A DNA stretch of 25,227 bases from Clostridiales bacterium UBA1389 (GTDB taxonomy: Bacteria > Bacillota > Clostridia > Oscillospirales > CAG-382): positions 25,168-50,394 of the forward strand of contig DBQR01000045.1 of NCBI GenBank assembly GCA_002305335.1, read 5' to 3'. Position numbers and translations under genes: made by a program. Shown here piece after piece: positions 16,517 through 23,396 of the stretch (positions within the stretch are counted from its first letter, which is position 1; each line of letters begins with the position of its first letter). The notes beneath the pieces were generated by a model. The model saw nothing but the letters and a program-made list of their open reading frames with translations. It searched no databases and had not been told where the DNA came from.

Positions 16517-17662
16517 TTAGTCCAGTTCGATTATCGATGCTGCCAGCAGCTTTGCCGATTCGGCTATTGAGGGGATGTAACACCATTCCTCCTTGGTGTG
16601 GTATTTCCCGCCGATGGGACCCACATCGTCAACGGTGGCAATCCCCGCCAAAGTGGTATATGCCGCGTCGGAGCCCCCGTTTGAGAAACATTCCTTATGT
16701 TCTCCAAAACCGTACTTTCGGGAAACTTTGTTTATATGGTTGAACAGACTGACATTCGCCCCGGTGCGTTCCATGGGCTTGCGGTGGCTTACATGCAAAA
16801 CCTCGCAGGAAGTACCCTGTACAAAGACGGTAGCCGCCGTCTTTTTAACCTCCTCCATGGCAAATTCGTATTCCTCTTGGTTGTTTATCCGCACGTCGAT
16901 ATATACCTTGCAGGTGTCGGGGACAACATTCAGGGCGGTGCCCCCGTGTATCACCCCGCAGTTGTAGGTGATACCCCCCTTTAGGCTTTTGCCTTCCAGG
17001 TCGATTATCTTATAGGCTGCTTCTCTAATGGCTGAAATACCTTCAAAATAATCCCCCGCATGGGCGGCTTTCCCCTTAATATCAAGGCAAAGCCTTATAA
17101 TACCCTTTCTTTTCGTGGTGATATAACCCTTTGTCTTTCCCTCGCAGTTGAAAAAGGCGGCCCCGCCTTTGGCTTCGTTTATCATAAATTCGATGGTTTT
17201 TCCCTCGGAGTTTACCGATTCCACCTCCTCGTCGCTTTGAAGGATAAATTTAACCGGCCGGTCGTTATATCCGTAGCGGCGGAGGGCGTCTATCGCAAGC
17301 AGGGAAACCGCAATACCCCCCTTGCAGTCGATAACCCCGGGGCCGTACAGCATATCCCCCGCCCGCTTTACCGGGGGATAACCGAATTCACCCTTGTCAA
17401 ATACTGTATCCATATGGGCGGAAAGGCAGACATGGGGCTTTTCCCCCTTTGGATTATAGGTTAATGAAAGCACGTTCCCCGCCTTCTCAAGGATAAGCTC
17501 CTTTATGTCATAACTCCGTTGAATTCCGTGGCTTTTTATTATCTCCCAGACCCTGTCAAGGCCTTCCTTGTTGTCCGACTTGCTTTCGATGTTGCAGATG
17601 TCGGTTAAAAATTCAACATACTCCCCCGAAAGGCTGTCGATAATATCGAATAATTTTTCCAT
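16517..17662 (-). CDS. M20 family metallopeptidase (carboxypeptidase G2-like)
   Basis: A 381-residue zinc peptidase with the two-domain M20 layout. Metal and catalytic residues are in place: SAHMDTVFD (H83, D85), GPGVIDCKGG (D112), LQSDEEVES (E145 and E146), FNCEG (E174), and GGKYHTKEEW (H355). A dimerisation lid domain is inserted at about 190-295 (RLCLDIKGKAAHAGDYFEGISAI). The closest general match is to the CPG2/ArgE-type subgroup, which cleaves C-terminal residues or N-acyl groups from small substrates. The exact substrate is unknown. The gene starts 3 bases after the stop of the RACo-like gene, with its GGGGAG ribosome binding site inside the 3' end of that gene, so the two are co-transcribed. 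No signal peptide; cytoplasmic. Confidence 0.93.
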   Translation of the reverse strand: MEKLFDIIDSLSGEYVEFLTDICNIESKSDNKEGLDRVWEIIKSHGIQRSYDIKELILEKAGNVLSLTYNPKGEKPHVCLSAHMDTVFDKGEFGYPPVKRAGDMLYGPGVIDCKGGIAVSLLAIDALRRYGYNDRPVKFILQSDEEVESVNSEGKTIEFMINEAKGGAAFFNCEGKTKGYITTKRKGIIRLCLDIKGKAAHAGDYFEGISAIREAAYKIIDLEGKSLKGGITYNCGVIHGGTALNVVPDTCKVYIDVRINNQEEYEFAMEEVKKTAATVFVQGTSCEVLHVSHRKPMERTGANVSLFNHINKVSRKYGFGEHKECFSNGGSDAAYTTLAGIATVDDVGPIGGKYHTKEEWCYIPSIAESAKLLAASIIELD

Positions 17663-17665
17663 GGT

Positions 17666-19102
17666 TTACTCCCCGAATTTCATATATTTAATAAAGTATT
17701 CCCCGAAGATTTCGCTGTCGGCAAGCTCAATCACTTCACATTTTTTTGCTGTTTCTTTCGCCTTGTTTAAATAGCTCTCATCCAGCAGGGTTGCCGCCGC
17801 CCCCGAAAGGGAGGTGTTCCCGGCAGGGATTGAAATATCCTCAAATTCCTTTGGAATAAGTCCCAACCCGACGGCGGAATTGACATTTACCGAATTGCCA
17901 AGTCCCCCCGAAAGGAAGAAGGCCTTTATTTTTCCCCTGGTACCGCTTACTTCAAGCAGGGTTTCGATCCCCGCCCTAATCGCCGCTTTTGCCAGCTGAA
18001 GGTTTCTTATATCCTTAGGGGTAATATACACATTTTCGCAAAGATAATGGTTTTCCGCCATAAAACCGGTTTTATCGATTATGCCGAGCTCCAGAAGGTA
18101 GGCGGCATAGTCGGCAAGTCCGCTGCCGCAGATTCCCTCGGGTTTTTCCTTTCCCATGACGGTATATTTAAGACTTCCGTTTTCGATATATACCCGGTTG
18201 ATCGCCGAATTAACCGCCGGCATTCCCTTTTCAATGCCGTAGCCTTCAAAGCAGGGCCCCGCCGCCGTGGAACAGCAGTAGTATTTTTGACCGTCAAACA
18301 GGGCCATCTCTCCGTTGGTGCCTATGTCGGCGATTATTGAAGGGAAGTTTTTTTCCATTCCGGCGGCCATTATGCCGTTTAAAATATCCGAACCGAAATA
18401 GGCGGAAACACAGGGGGAAAAGTATTTGCCGCCGGTTTCATACCCGAAAAGACTTTCGGGTACAAAGGGGGCTTTCGACATATTGTTGGTTGAAAGTCCG
18501 GCGGCGAAATGAAGCATTGCGGTGTTCCCGGAAATCACAACCTTTTTTGCCTTTGATTTTTCGATTATTTCGTCAATAACGCCGTTTATCAGCCTTTTAA
18601 GGGTTTCAAGCCCCCCTTTTTCGGCAAATTCCATTCTCGTCATTACGTCCCCCCCGTAGGCGCGCTGGGGGTTTTCGTATGTAAAGGTTTGAATATTTTC
18701 CCCGGTGGCAAGGTCAAAGGATTCCGCGGCGACGGTGGTGGTGCCTATATCAATGGCAACCCCTGTTCCGATGTCAGGTTTTATTTGTATATCAGGGGAT
18801 ATTCCCCCCGTTAGTACTTGCATTCCTTTAACAAATGTGTTATAAATTATTTGAACGTCGCCTAAGGCTTTTGTGGTACAGGCAAGGCGAAAATTTTTCT
18901 TTTCGCCGAATAAATCCCTCTCCTTTTCGGTTGAAGGCGATAAAATCCCATGCGCTTCGACGACGCATTTTCCGCAGATTCCCCTGCTGTTGCAGACGGC
19001 GGGAATATATATGCCAAGGTCCTTAAGCACATGAATCAGAAACACCGGACCGTCGTATTCTTTTTCAAAGGTTTTACCCGAATGTTTTACGGTAATTTTC
19101 AT
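17666..19102 (-). CDS. RACo/RamA-like corrinoid-activating ferredoxin/ASKHA protein (DUF4445 family)
   Basis: A roughly 478-residue protein. The N-terminal 2Fe-2S ferredoxin domain has the cysteine pattern C37-x5-C43-x2-C46 and C75 (CNSRGICGKC, then RLACT). An ASKHA/actin-like ATPase-type domain begins near 115 with GVAIDIGTTTVAAE, followed by NPQRAYGGDVMTRM, VVISGNTAMLHFAAGL, ADIGTNGEMAL and FLSGGLGNSVN. This is the layout of RACo, the reductive activator of corrinoid proteins, which returns inactive Co(II) corrinoid to Co(I). The divergent neighbour encodes a corrinoid protein, which strongly supports the role. I place the start at the ATG at 19102, where the ferredoxin fold begins (MKITVKHSG). 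A GTG at 19114 is also possible (482 residues) and neither has an ideal ribosome binding site. It is the first gene of a four-gene minus operon. Confidence 0.9.
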   Translation of the reverse strand: MKITVKHSGKTFEKEYDGPVFLIHVLKDLGIYIPAVCNSRGICGKCVVEAHGILSPSTEKERDLFGEKKNFRLACTTKALGDVQIIYNTFVKGMQVLTGGISPDIQIKPDIGTGVAIDIGTTTVAAESFDLATGENIQTFTYENPQRAYGGDVMTRMEFAEKGGLETLKRLINGVIDEIIEKSKAKKVVISGNTAMLHFAAGLSTNNMSKAPFVPESLFGYETGGKYFSPCVSAYFGSDILNGIMAAGMEKNFPSIIADIGTNGEMALFDGQKYYCCSTAAGPCFEGYGIEKGMPAVNSAINRVYIENGSLKYTVMGKEKPEGICGSGLADYAAYLLELGIIDKTGFMAENHYLCENVYITPKDIRNLQLAKAAIRAGIETLLEVSGTRGKIKAFFLSGGLGNSVNVNSAVGLGLIPKEFEDISIPAGNTSLSGAAATLLDESYLNKAKETAKKCEVIELADSEIFGEYFIKYMKFGE

Positions 19103-19140
19103 TTTATAAAACACTGCCTTTTTGTTATTTCAGCTTAATC

Positions 19141-19169
19141 ATTTTACAATAAGATTTGGCGTTTTACAA
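19141..19169 (-). promoter_or_regulatory. Promoter of the RACo-like operon
   Basis: On the minus strand TTGTAA (19169-19164) and TAAAAT (19146-19141) are separated by 17 bases. This moderate promoter match occupies the same DNA as the divergent promoter for the corrinoid protein gene. Transcription would start near 19134. Confidence 0.45.
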
Positions 19170-19170
19170 T
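19143..19170 (+). promoter_or_regulatory. Promoter of the corrinoid protein operon
   Basis: TTTACA (19143-19148) and TACAAT (19165-19170) are separated by 16 bases, placing the start of transcription near 19177, just before the AAAAGGAG ribosome binding site. Both hexamers lie within two direct copies of TTTTACAAT (19142-19150 and 19162-19170), offset by 20 bases. Confidence 0.45.
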
Positions 19171-19194
19171 ACATTTTATTAAAAGGAGTTTTAT

Positions 19195-19827
19195 ATGGCT
19201 GTTTTTGATGACATTTCAACCGCCGTTCAGAAGGGAAAAGCCGAAGATACCGAAAAATATGTTTTGTCAGCCCTTGCCGAAGGCTGTTCCGCCGGAGAAA
19301 TACTTGAAAAAGCCCTGCTTCCCGCAATGGATATCGTGGGGGCGAAATTCAAAAACAACGAAATTTTCGTACCGGAGGTGCTTGTCGCCGCCAGGGCGAT
19401 GAACAGGGCCACCTCGATTTTAAAGCCCCATCTTGCCGAAGGCAAAAGGGCAAAGGGAAGGGTTATCATCGGCACCGTAAAGGGAGACCTTCACGATATA
19501 GGCAAAAATTTGGTTAAAATAATGCTGGAAGGCAAGGGGCTTGAGGTGTTCGATTTAGGCGTTTCGGTCCCCGCCGAAAAATTCGTAAACGAAGCCATAG
19601 ACAAAAACGCCGATATTATCTGCTGTTCCGCCCTTTTAACCTCCACAATGCAGGAAATGAAAAACGTGGTGGAGGAAGCAAAGAAAGCGGGCATTAGGGA
19701 AAAGGTTAAAATAATGGTGGGGGGAGCGCCCTTGAATGAGGATTTCTGCAGAGAAACCGGGGCAGACCTTTACACCCCCGACGCCGCCACCGCGGCGGAA
19801 AAAGCCGTGGAGCTGATTGGCAGATGA
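19195..19827 (+). CDS. Corrinoid (cobalamin-binding) methyl-carrier protein, MtbC/MtmC-like
   Basis: A 210-residue protein with the two-part layout of methyltransferase corrinoid proteins. A four-helix cap domain (about 5-85, with KALLPAMDIVGAKF and IFVPEVLVAARAM) leads into a Rossmann-type B12-binding domain. That domain carries GTVKGDLHDIGKN (93-105), whose DxHxxG motif gives H100 as the lower axial cobalt ligand. SALLTS (145-150) and VGGAPL (175-180) are the other expected contacts. Such proteins carry a methyl group on cobalt between a substrate methyltransferase and a second methyltransferase. The ribosome binding site AAGGAG is 6 bases upstream of the ATG. The stop overlaps the start of the UroD-type methyltransferase gene (ATGA), and the divergent gene encodes a matching activator, so the three form a functional group. 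The original methyl donor is unknown. Confidence 0.95.
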   Translation: MAVFDDISTAVQKGKAEDTEKYVLSALAEGCSAGEILEKALLPAMDIVGAKFKNNEIFVPEVLVAARAMNRATSILKPHLAEGKRAKGRVIIGTVKGDLHDIGKNLVKIMLEGKGLEVFDLGVSVPAEKFVNEAIDKNADIICCSALLTSTMQEMKNVVEEAKKAGIREKVKIMVGGAPLNEDFCRETGADLYTPDAATAAEKAVELIGR

Positions 19828-20852
19828 ATAAAAAGGAACTTATCGAAAAAACATTAAAACACGAACATACCGGCGTTATCCCCGTATCCCCCCTGCTTTG
19901 CGGCATAACCCGTAAAATAACCGGGGTTTCCTATCCGGTCTGGTCAACGGACGCCGGGGAATGCGCTAAGGCTTTTGTAAAAGGGGCAAGGGATTTTGAC
20001 CTGGACTGTCTTACCGTTTTGGTTGACCTTTCCATAGAATGCGACGCATGGGGACAAAGGGTTGTATTCCCCGAAAACGAAGCGGCTCACCCCGACTATT
20101 CACATCGACTGATAAAGGATGTCGATAAATACTCAAAAATAGCCGAAGTTGACTATAAAACCTCAAAAAGGATGAACTTTTACATAGATACCCTTAAGCT
20201 CATCGTGGCCGAAATCGGCAGTGAAATCCCGGTTTTCGCCTTTGTGTTCGGCCCTTTGGGGGTGTTATCCATGTGCCGGGGACAACAGGAAATGTTTATG
20301 GATATGTACGACTGTCCCGACAGGGTGTACACCGCCTGCGGAGAGATAACCAAAACCCTTGCGGAATATACAAAGGCGGTCTGCGATACCGGCGTTGACG
20401 GGGTAATGCTTGACACATTGTATGCCTCCGGCTCGATTATGTCAAAGGAAATGTGGAAAAACGCCGAAGGGGAATATTCCCGCATCCTTGCCGACACCAT
20501 CCGTCAAAAGGGGAAAAAGGTGCTTATCCATAACTGCGGGCAAAAAATCTATTTCGACGCCCAGATAGAGTTTATGAAACCCGACGCCGTTTCCTTTTTA
20601 TATCCCCCCGACGACTGTAAGGATTTTGCCGAATGCAGGGCAAAATACGGCGACAGGGTAACCCTAATCGGCTGCGTTCCCCCCACCAAAGCGGTGTACG
20701 GCAGCGATGAGGAATGGGAAAGCTTTTGCAAAGAGCATATTTCCCAAATGGGGGACACCGGCTTTATCCTTGCCACCGGTTGCGAATACCCCGCAAACGC
20801 CGACTTCGGCAGGGCAGTAAAAATGATTGAAATCGCAAGGAGGAAAATTTAA
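19824..20852 (+). CDS. UroD/MtaA-family corrinoid-dependent methyltransferase
   Basis: A 342-residue TIM-barrel protein of the uroporphyrinogen decarboxylase superfamily. Zinc ligands typical of the MtaA/MtbA/CmuA methyltransferase branch are present: HxC in LIHNCGQ (H236, C238) and a distant cysteine in LATGCEYP (C320). These residues activate a thiol acceptor in MtaA, where coenzyme M receives a methyl group from the corrinoid protein. Their presence and the corrinoid-gene context argue for a methyltransferase rather than a heme-pathway decarboxylase. The acceptor or donor here is not known: a thiol such as homocysteine, or a substrate-side reaction, are options. It overlaps the corrinoid gene by 4 bases and its TAA overlaps the ATG of thyA by one base, so translation is coupled in both directions. 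Cytoplasmic. Confidence 0.9.
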   Translation: MNKKELIEKTLKHEHTGVIPVSPLLCGITRKITGVSYPVWSTDAGECAKAFVKGARDFDLDCLTVLVDLSIECDAWGQRVVFPENEAAHPDYSHRLIKDVDKYSKIAEVDYKTSKRMNFYIDTLKLIVAEIGSEIPVFAFVFGPLGVLSMCRGQQEMFMDMYDCPDRVYTACGEITKTLAEYTKAVCDTGVDGVMLDTLYASGSIMSKEMWKNAEGEYSRILADTIRQKGKKVLIHNCGQKIYFDAQIEFMKPDAVSFLYPPDDCKDFAECRAKYGDRVTLIGCVPPTKAVYGSDEEWESFCKEHISQMGDTGFILATGCEYPANADFGRAVKMIEIARRKI

Positions 20853-21682
20853 TGGGTTCTGCGGATACCGCTTTTATAAACACCTGTAAGGAAATTCTCG
20901 AAAGGGGCTGTTGGGTTACCGACGAAAAGGTGCGTCCCAAATGGTTCGACGGTACCCCCGCCTACACCAAAAAGGTTTTCGGCGTGGTTAACCGGTATGA
21001 CCTTTCAAAGGAATTCCCCTTACTTACAATCCGTCCCGTCCCTTTACGGAACGCCGTTGATGAGGTTTTGTGGATATGGCAGAAAAAGTCCAACAATGTC
21101 AAAGACTTAAGAAGCCACATCTGGGACGCCTGGGCGGACGAAAGCGGCTCCATAGGCAAAGCCTACGGTTATCAGATGGGGGTGAAGCACAGGTACAAAG
21201 AAGGGGAATTCGACATGGTTGACCGGGTGCTTTACGACCTTAAGCATAACCCTTGTTCAAGGCGGATAATGACGAATATATATAACTTCGCCGATCTTCA
21301 TGAAATGGCTTTGTACCCCTGTGCCTATTCGGTAACCTTCAATGTGCTTGACGGAAGGCTTAACGCCATATTAAATCAGCGTTCCCAGGATATGTTGGCG
21401 GCAAACGCCTGGAATATAGCCCAGTATGCCGCCCTTGTAATGATGATAGCCCAGGTTTCAGACCTTAAGCCGGGGGAACTGGTGCATGTTATTTCCGATT
21501 GCCATATTTACGACCGGCATATCCCCATTGTGGAGGAACTTATCAAGCGGACTCCCTATCCTTCCCCCAAGGTGGAACTGGATAAAACCATAACAGACTT
21601 TTACGACTTCACCCCCGAAAGCTTTACCGTCACCGACTACCGTCACGGGGAAAGCATAGGAAAATATGAGGTTGCGGTTTAG
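20852..21682 (+). CDS. thyA: Thymidylate synthase (ThyA type)
   Basis: A 276-residue folate-dependent enzyme that converts dUMP and methylene-tetrahydrofolate to dTMP and dihydrofolate. Key motifs are the phosphate-binding arginine pair SRRIM (136-140), the nucleophile in LYPCAYSVTFN (C157), NQRSQDMLAANAWNIAQYA (175-193) and SDCHIYDRHI (215-224). The usual PPCH is YPCA, and the usual QRSxDxxLGxPFN is QRSQDMLAANAWN, so the active site is a divergent subtype, but the nucleophile and QRSxD are intact. An AAGGAGG ribosome binding site lies inside the end of the methyltransferase gene, and the start overlaps that gene's stop. Dihydrofolate reductase follows after 12 bases and would recycle the dihydrofolate formed. 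Confidence 0.95.
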   Translation: MGSADTAFINTCKEILERGCWVTDEKVRPKWFDGTPAYTKKVFGVVNRYDLSKEFPLLTIRPVPLRNAVDEVLWIWQKKSNNVKDLRSHIWDAWADESGSIGKAYGYQMGVKHRYKEGEFDMVDRVLYDLKHNPCSRRIMTNIYNFADLHEMALYPCAYSVTFNVLDGRLNAILNQRSQDMLAANAWNIAQYAALVMMIAQVSDLKPGELVHVISDCHIYDRHIPIVEELIKRTPYPSPKVELDKTITDFYDFTPESFTVTDYRHGESIGKYEVAV

Positions 21683-21694
21683 AAAGGAAAAAAG

Positions 21695-22204
21695 ATGAAG
21701 TTTATTGTAGCGGTGGATAGGGAATGGGGAATAGGCAACAAAGGGGACCTTCTTGCCCGGGTAAGGGCGGATTTGGTCAATTTCCGTAAGCTTACCGAAA
21801 AAAAGGCGGTGGTTTACGGCTTCAATACCCTTGCTACCTTCCCCAAAGAGAAAATCCTCCCGAACCGGACCAACATAATACTTAACTGGGACAAAAACTG
21901 TAAAATCGAAGGGGCGACGGTGGTTCACTCCCTTGACGAACTATGGGAGGAACTTAAAAAGTATAACACCGACGACGTGTTTGTTATAGGCGGCGCTTCG
22001 GTTTACAACCAGCTTATACCCTTCTGCGATACGGGTTATGTGACAAAATTCGACAAATCCTTTCCAAAGGATGTCTATATACCCAACCTTGATAAGGATA
22101 ATAGCTGGGAATGCGTCTTTGTAGGCGAAAGGCAGGAAAGTGACCCGGAAACCGACACCGAAGGCGGTCTCGGCTTTTACTTTACAGAATACAGGAAAAA
22201 ATGA
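21695..22204 (+). CDS. folA: Dihydrofolate reductase
   Basis: A 169-residue NADPH-dependent enzyme that reduces dihydrofolate to tetrahydrofolate. It starts MKFIVAVDREWGIGNKGDLL, the typical N-terminal strand and Met20-type loop. The active-site acid is D26 in RADLVNF. TLATFPKEKILPNRTNIIL (45-63) and VFVIGGASVYNQLIPFCD (95-112) are the cofactor-binding segments. The usual MGRKT cofactor motif reads YGFNT, losing the arginine that often contacts the NADPH phosphate, which could affect cofactor choice. The gene follows thyA by 12 bases with GAAAGGA upstream. Its TGA overlaps the ATG of the next gene (ATGA). The thyA-dfr pairing is a common functional couple. Confidence 0.93.
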   Translation: MKFIVAVDREWGIGNKGDLLARVRADLVNFRKLTEKKAVVYGFNTLATFPKEKILPNRTNIILNWDKNCKIEGATVVHSLDELWEELKKYNTDDVFVIGGASVYNQLIPFCDTGYVTKFDKSFPKDVYIPNLDKDNSWECVFVGERQESDPETDTEGGLGFYFTEYRKK

Positions 22205-23382
22205 AGAAATACGACTTTGAAACCATAACCGACCGGCGGAATACCGGCAGCGAAAAATGGAATATGTTTTCAGACAGGGGGATTGACGTCCCCCAAGGGG
22301 TTATTCCCCTGTCGGTGGCGGATATGGAATTCCCCCTTGCCGAACCCATAAGGGAGAGCTTGAAGGGCTGGCTTGACAACTGCGTTTTAGGTTATACCGA
22401 GCCCACCGGGGAATATTTCGACGAAGTCATAAGGTGGATGGAAAGACGTCACGGCTTTTCCCCCAAAAGGGAATGGTTTGTGTTAACCCCCGGGGTGGTT
22501 TCGGCGTTATTCGATATGGTTAGGCTTTACACTAAAAAAGGGGATAAGGTTATTATAAACCCTCCCGTTTATTATCCCTTCATGTTAGCCGTAAAGCAGG
22601 CGGGCAGGATTGTTGTGGAATCCCCCCTTGTCCCCGCCGGGAACACTTATAATTTTAACTTTGAAGATTTCGAAAGAAAATGTGCCGACGAAAAGGTAAA
22701 GCTGTTTATACTCTGCTCCCCCCACAACCCGGTAGGGAGGGTGTGGACCGAAGAGGAACTTATAAACATCTGCGAAATCTGCTACAGGTACAATGTATTT
22801 ATCATTTCCGACGAAATCCACTTTGACCTTATTATGCCGGGGTACAGGCATACCTCCCTTGCTACCTTCGAGGAAAAATATCTGCTAAACTCCGCCGTAT
22901 GCACCTCTCCTTCCAAAACCTTCAATTTGGCGGGGCTTCAGTGTTCCAATATATTCATTCCCGATGAAAACAGAAGAAGGTTGTTTAATAAAGCAAAGGG
23001 CTTTTTCACCCTTAACGCCTTTGCCTATCCGGTGACTATATCGGCCTACCGCCACTGCGAAGACTGGCTTACCCAACTTATAAATCTTGTAAATTCAAAT
23101 AAGACCCTTGTGGAAAACTTCTTCGGGGAAAAAATAAAAAAAGAAGTCGTTTATGACCTTCAGGGCACCTATCTTCAGTGGATAGATTTCAATTTTCTGG
23201 GTATGGATAATAAAGCGCTGGAAAAGTTTATGAACGAAAGTGCTTATATCTTCCCGAGCCAGGGCTATGCCTTCGGCACCGGCGGTTCGGGCTTCGTAAG
23301 GTTAAACCTTGCCTGTCCCGGCGGGGTAATAAAGGACGCACTGACAAGACTGGATAAAGCCTTGTCGGAATTAAAAATGTAA
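22201..23382 (+). CDS. MalY/PatB-type PLP-dependent aminotransferase / cystathionine beta-lyase
   Basis: A 393-residue fold-type I PLP enzyme. The N-terminus (RRNTGSEKWNMF, then VIPLSVADMEFPLAEPI) is the MalY/PatB signature. The cofactor site shows CSPHNPVGRVW (172-182, N176), ISDEIHFDL (202-210, D204) and TSPSKTFNLAGLQ (235-247), with K239 as the Schiff-base lysine. The arginine in GFVRLNLACP near the C-terminus should bind the substrate carboxylate. Family members split C-S bonds of cystathionine or cysteine, giving homocysteine or sulfide, pyruvate and ammonia; a few act as aminotransferases. It overlaps the dihydrofolate reductase gene by 4 bases. If it makes homocysteine, it would supply a thiol acceptor to the methyltransferase encoded three genes upstream, which is inference. 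Confidence 0.93.
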   Translation: MKKYDFETITDRRNTGSEKWNMFSDRGIDVPQGVIPLSVADMEFPLAEPIRESLKGWLDNCVLGYTEPTGEYFDEVIRWMERRHGFSPKREWFVLTPGVVSALFDMVRLYTKKGDKVIINPPVYYPFMLAVKQAGRIVVESPLVPAGNTYNFNFEDFERKCADEKVKLFILCSPHNPVGRVWTEEELINICEICYRYNVFIISDEIHFDLIMPGYRHTSLATFEEKYLLNSAVCTSPSKTFNLAGLQCSNIFIPDENRRRLFNKAKGFFTLNAFAYPVTISAYRHCEDWLTQLINLVNSNKTLVENFFGEKIKKEVVYDLQGTYLQWIDFNFLGMDNKALEKFMNESAYIFPSQGYAFGTGGSGFVRLNLACPGGVIKDALTRLDKALSELKM

Positions 23383-23396
23383 AAAGCGGGGTTATT

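Noticed and set aside
19824..20852. Uroporphyrinogen decarboxylase (hemE) as the identity of this gene
   Set aside because: The HxC plus distant Cys zinc ligands and the coupling to a corrinoid protein gene point to the MtaA-like methyltransferase branch; no other heme genes are nearby.
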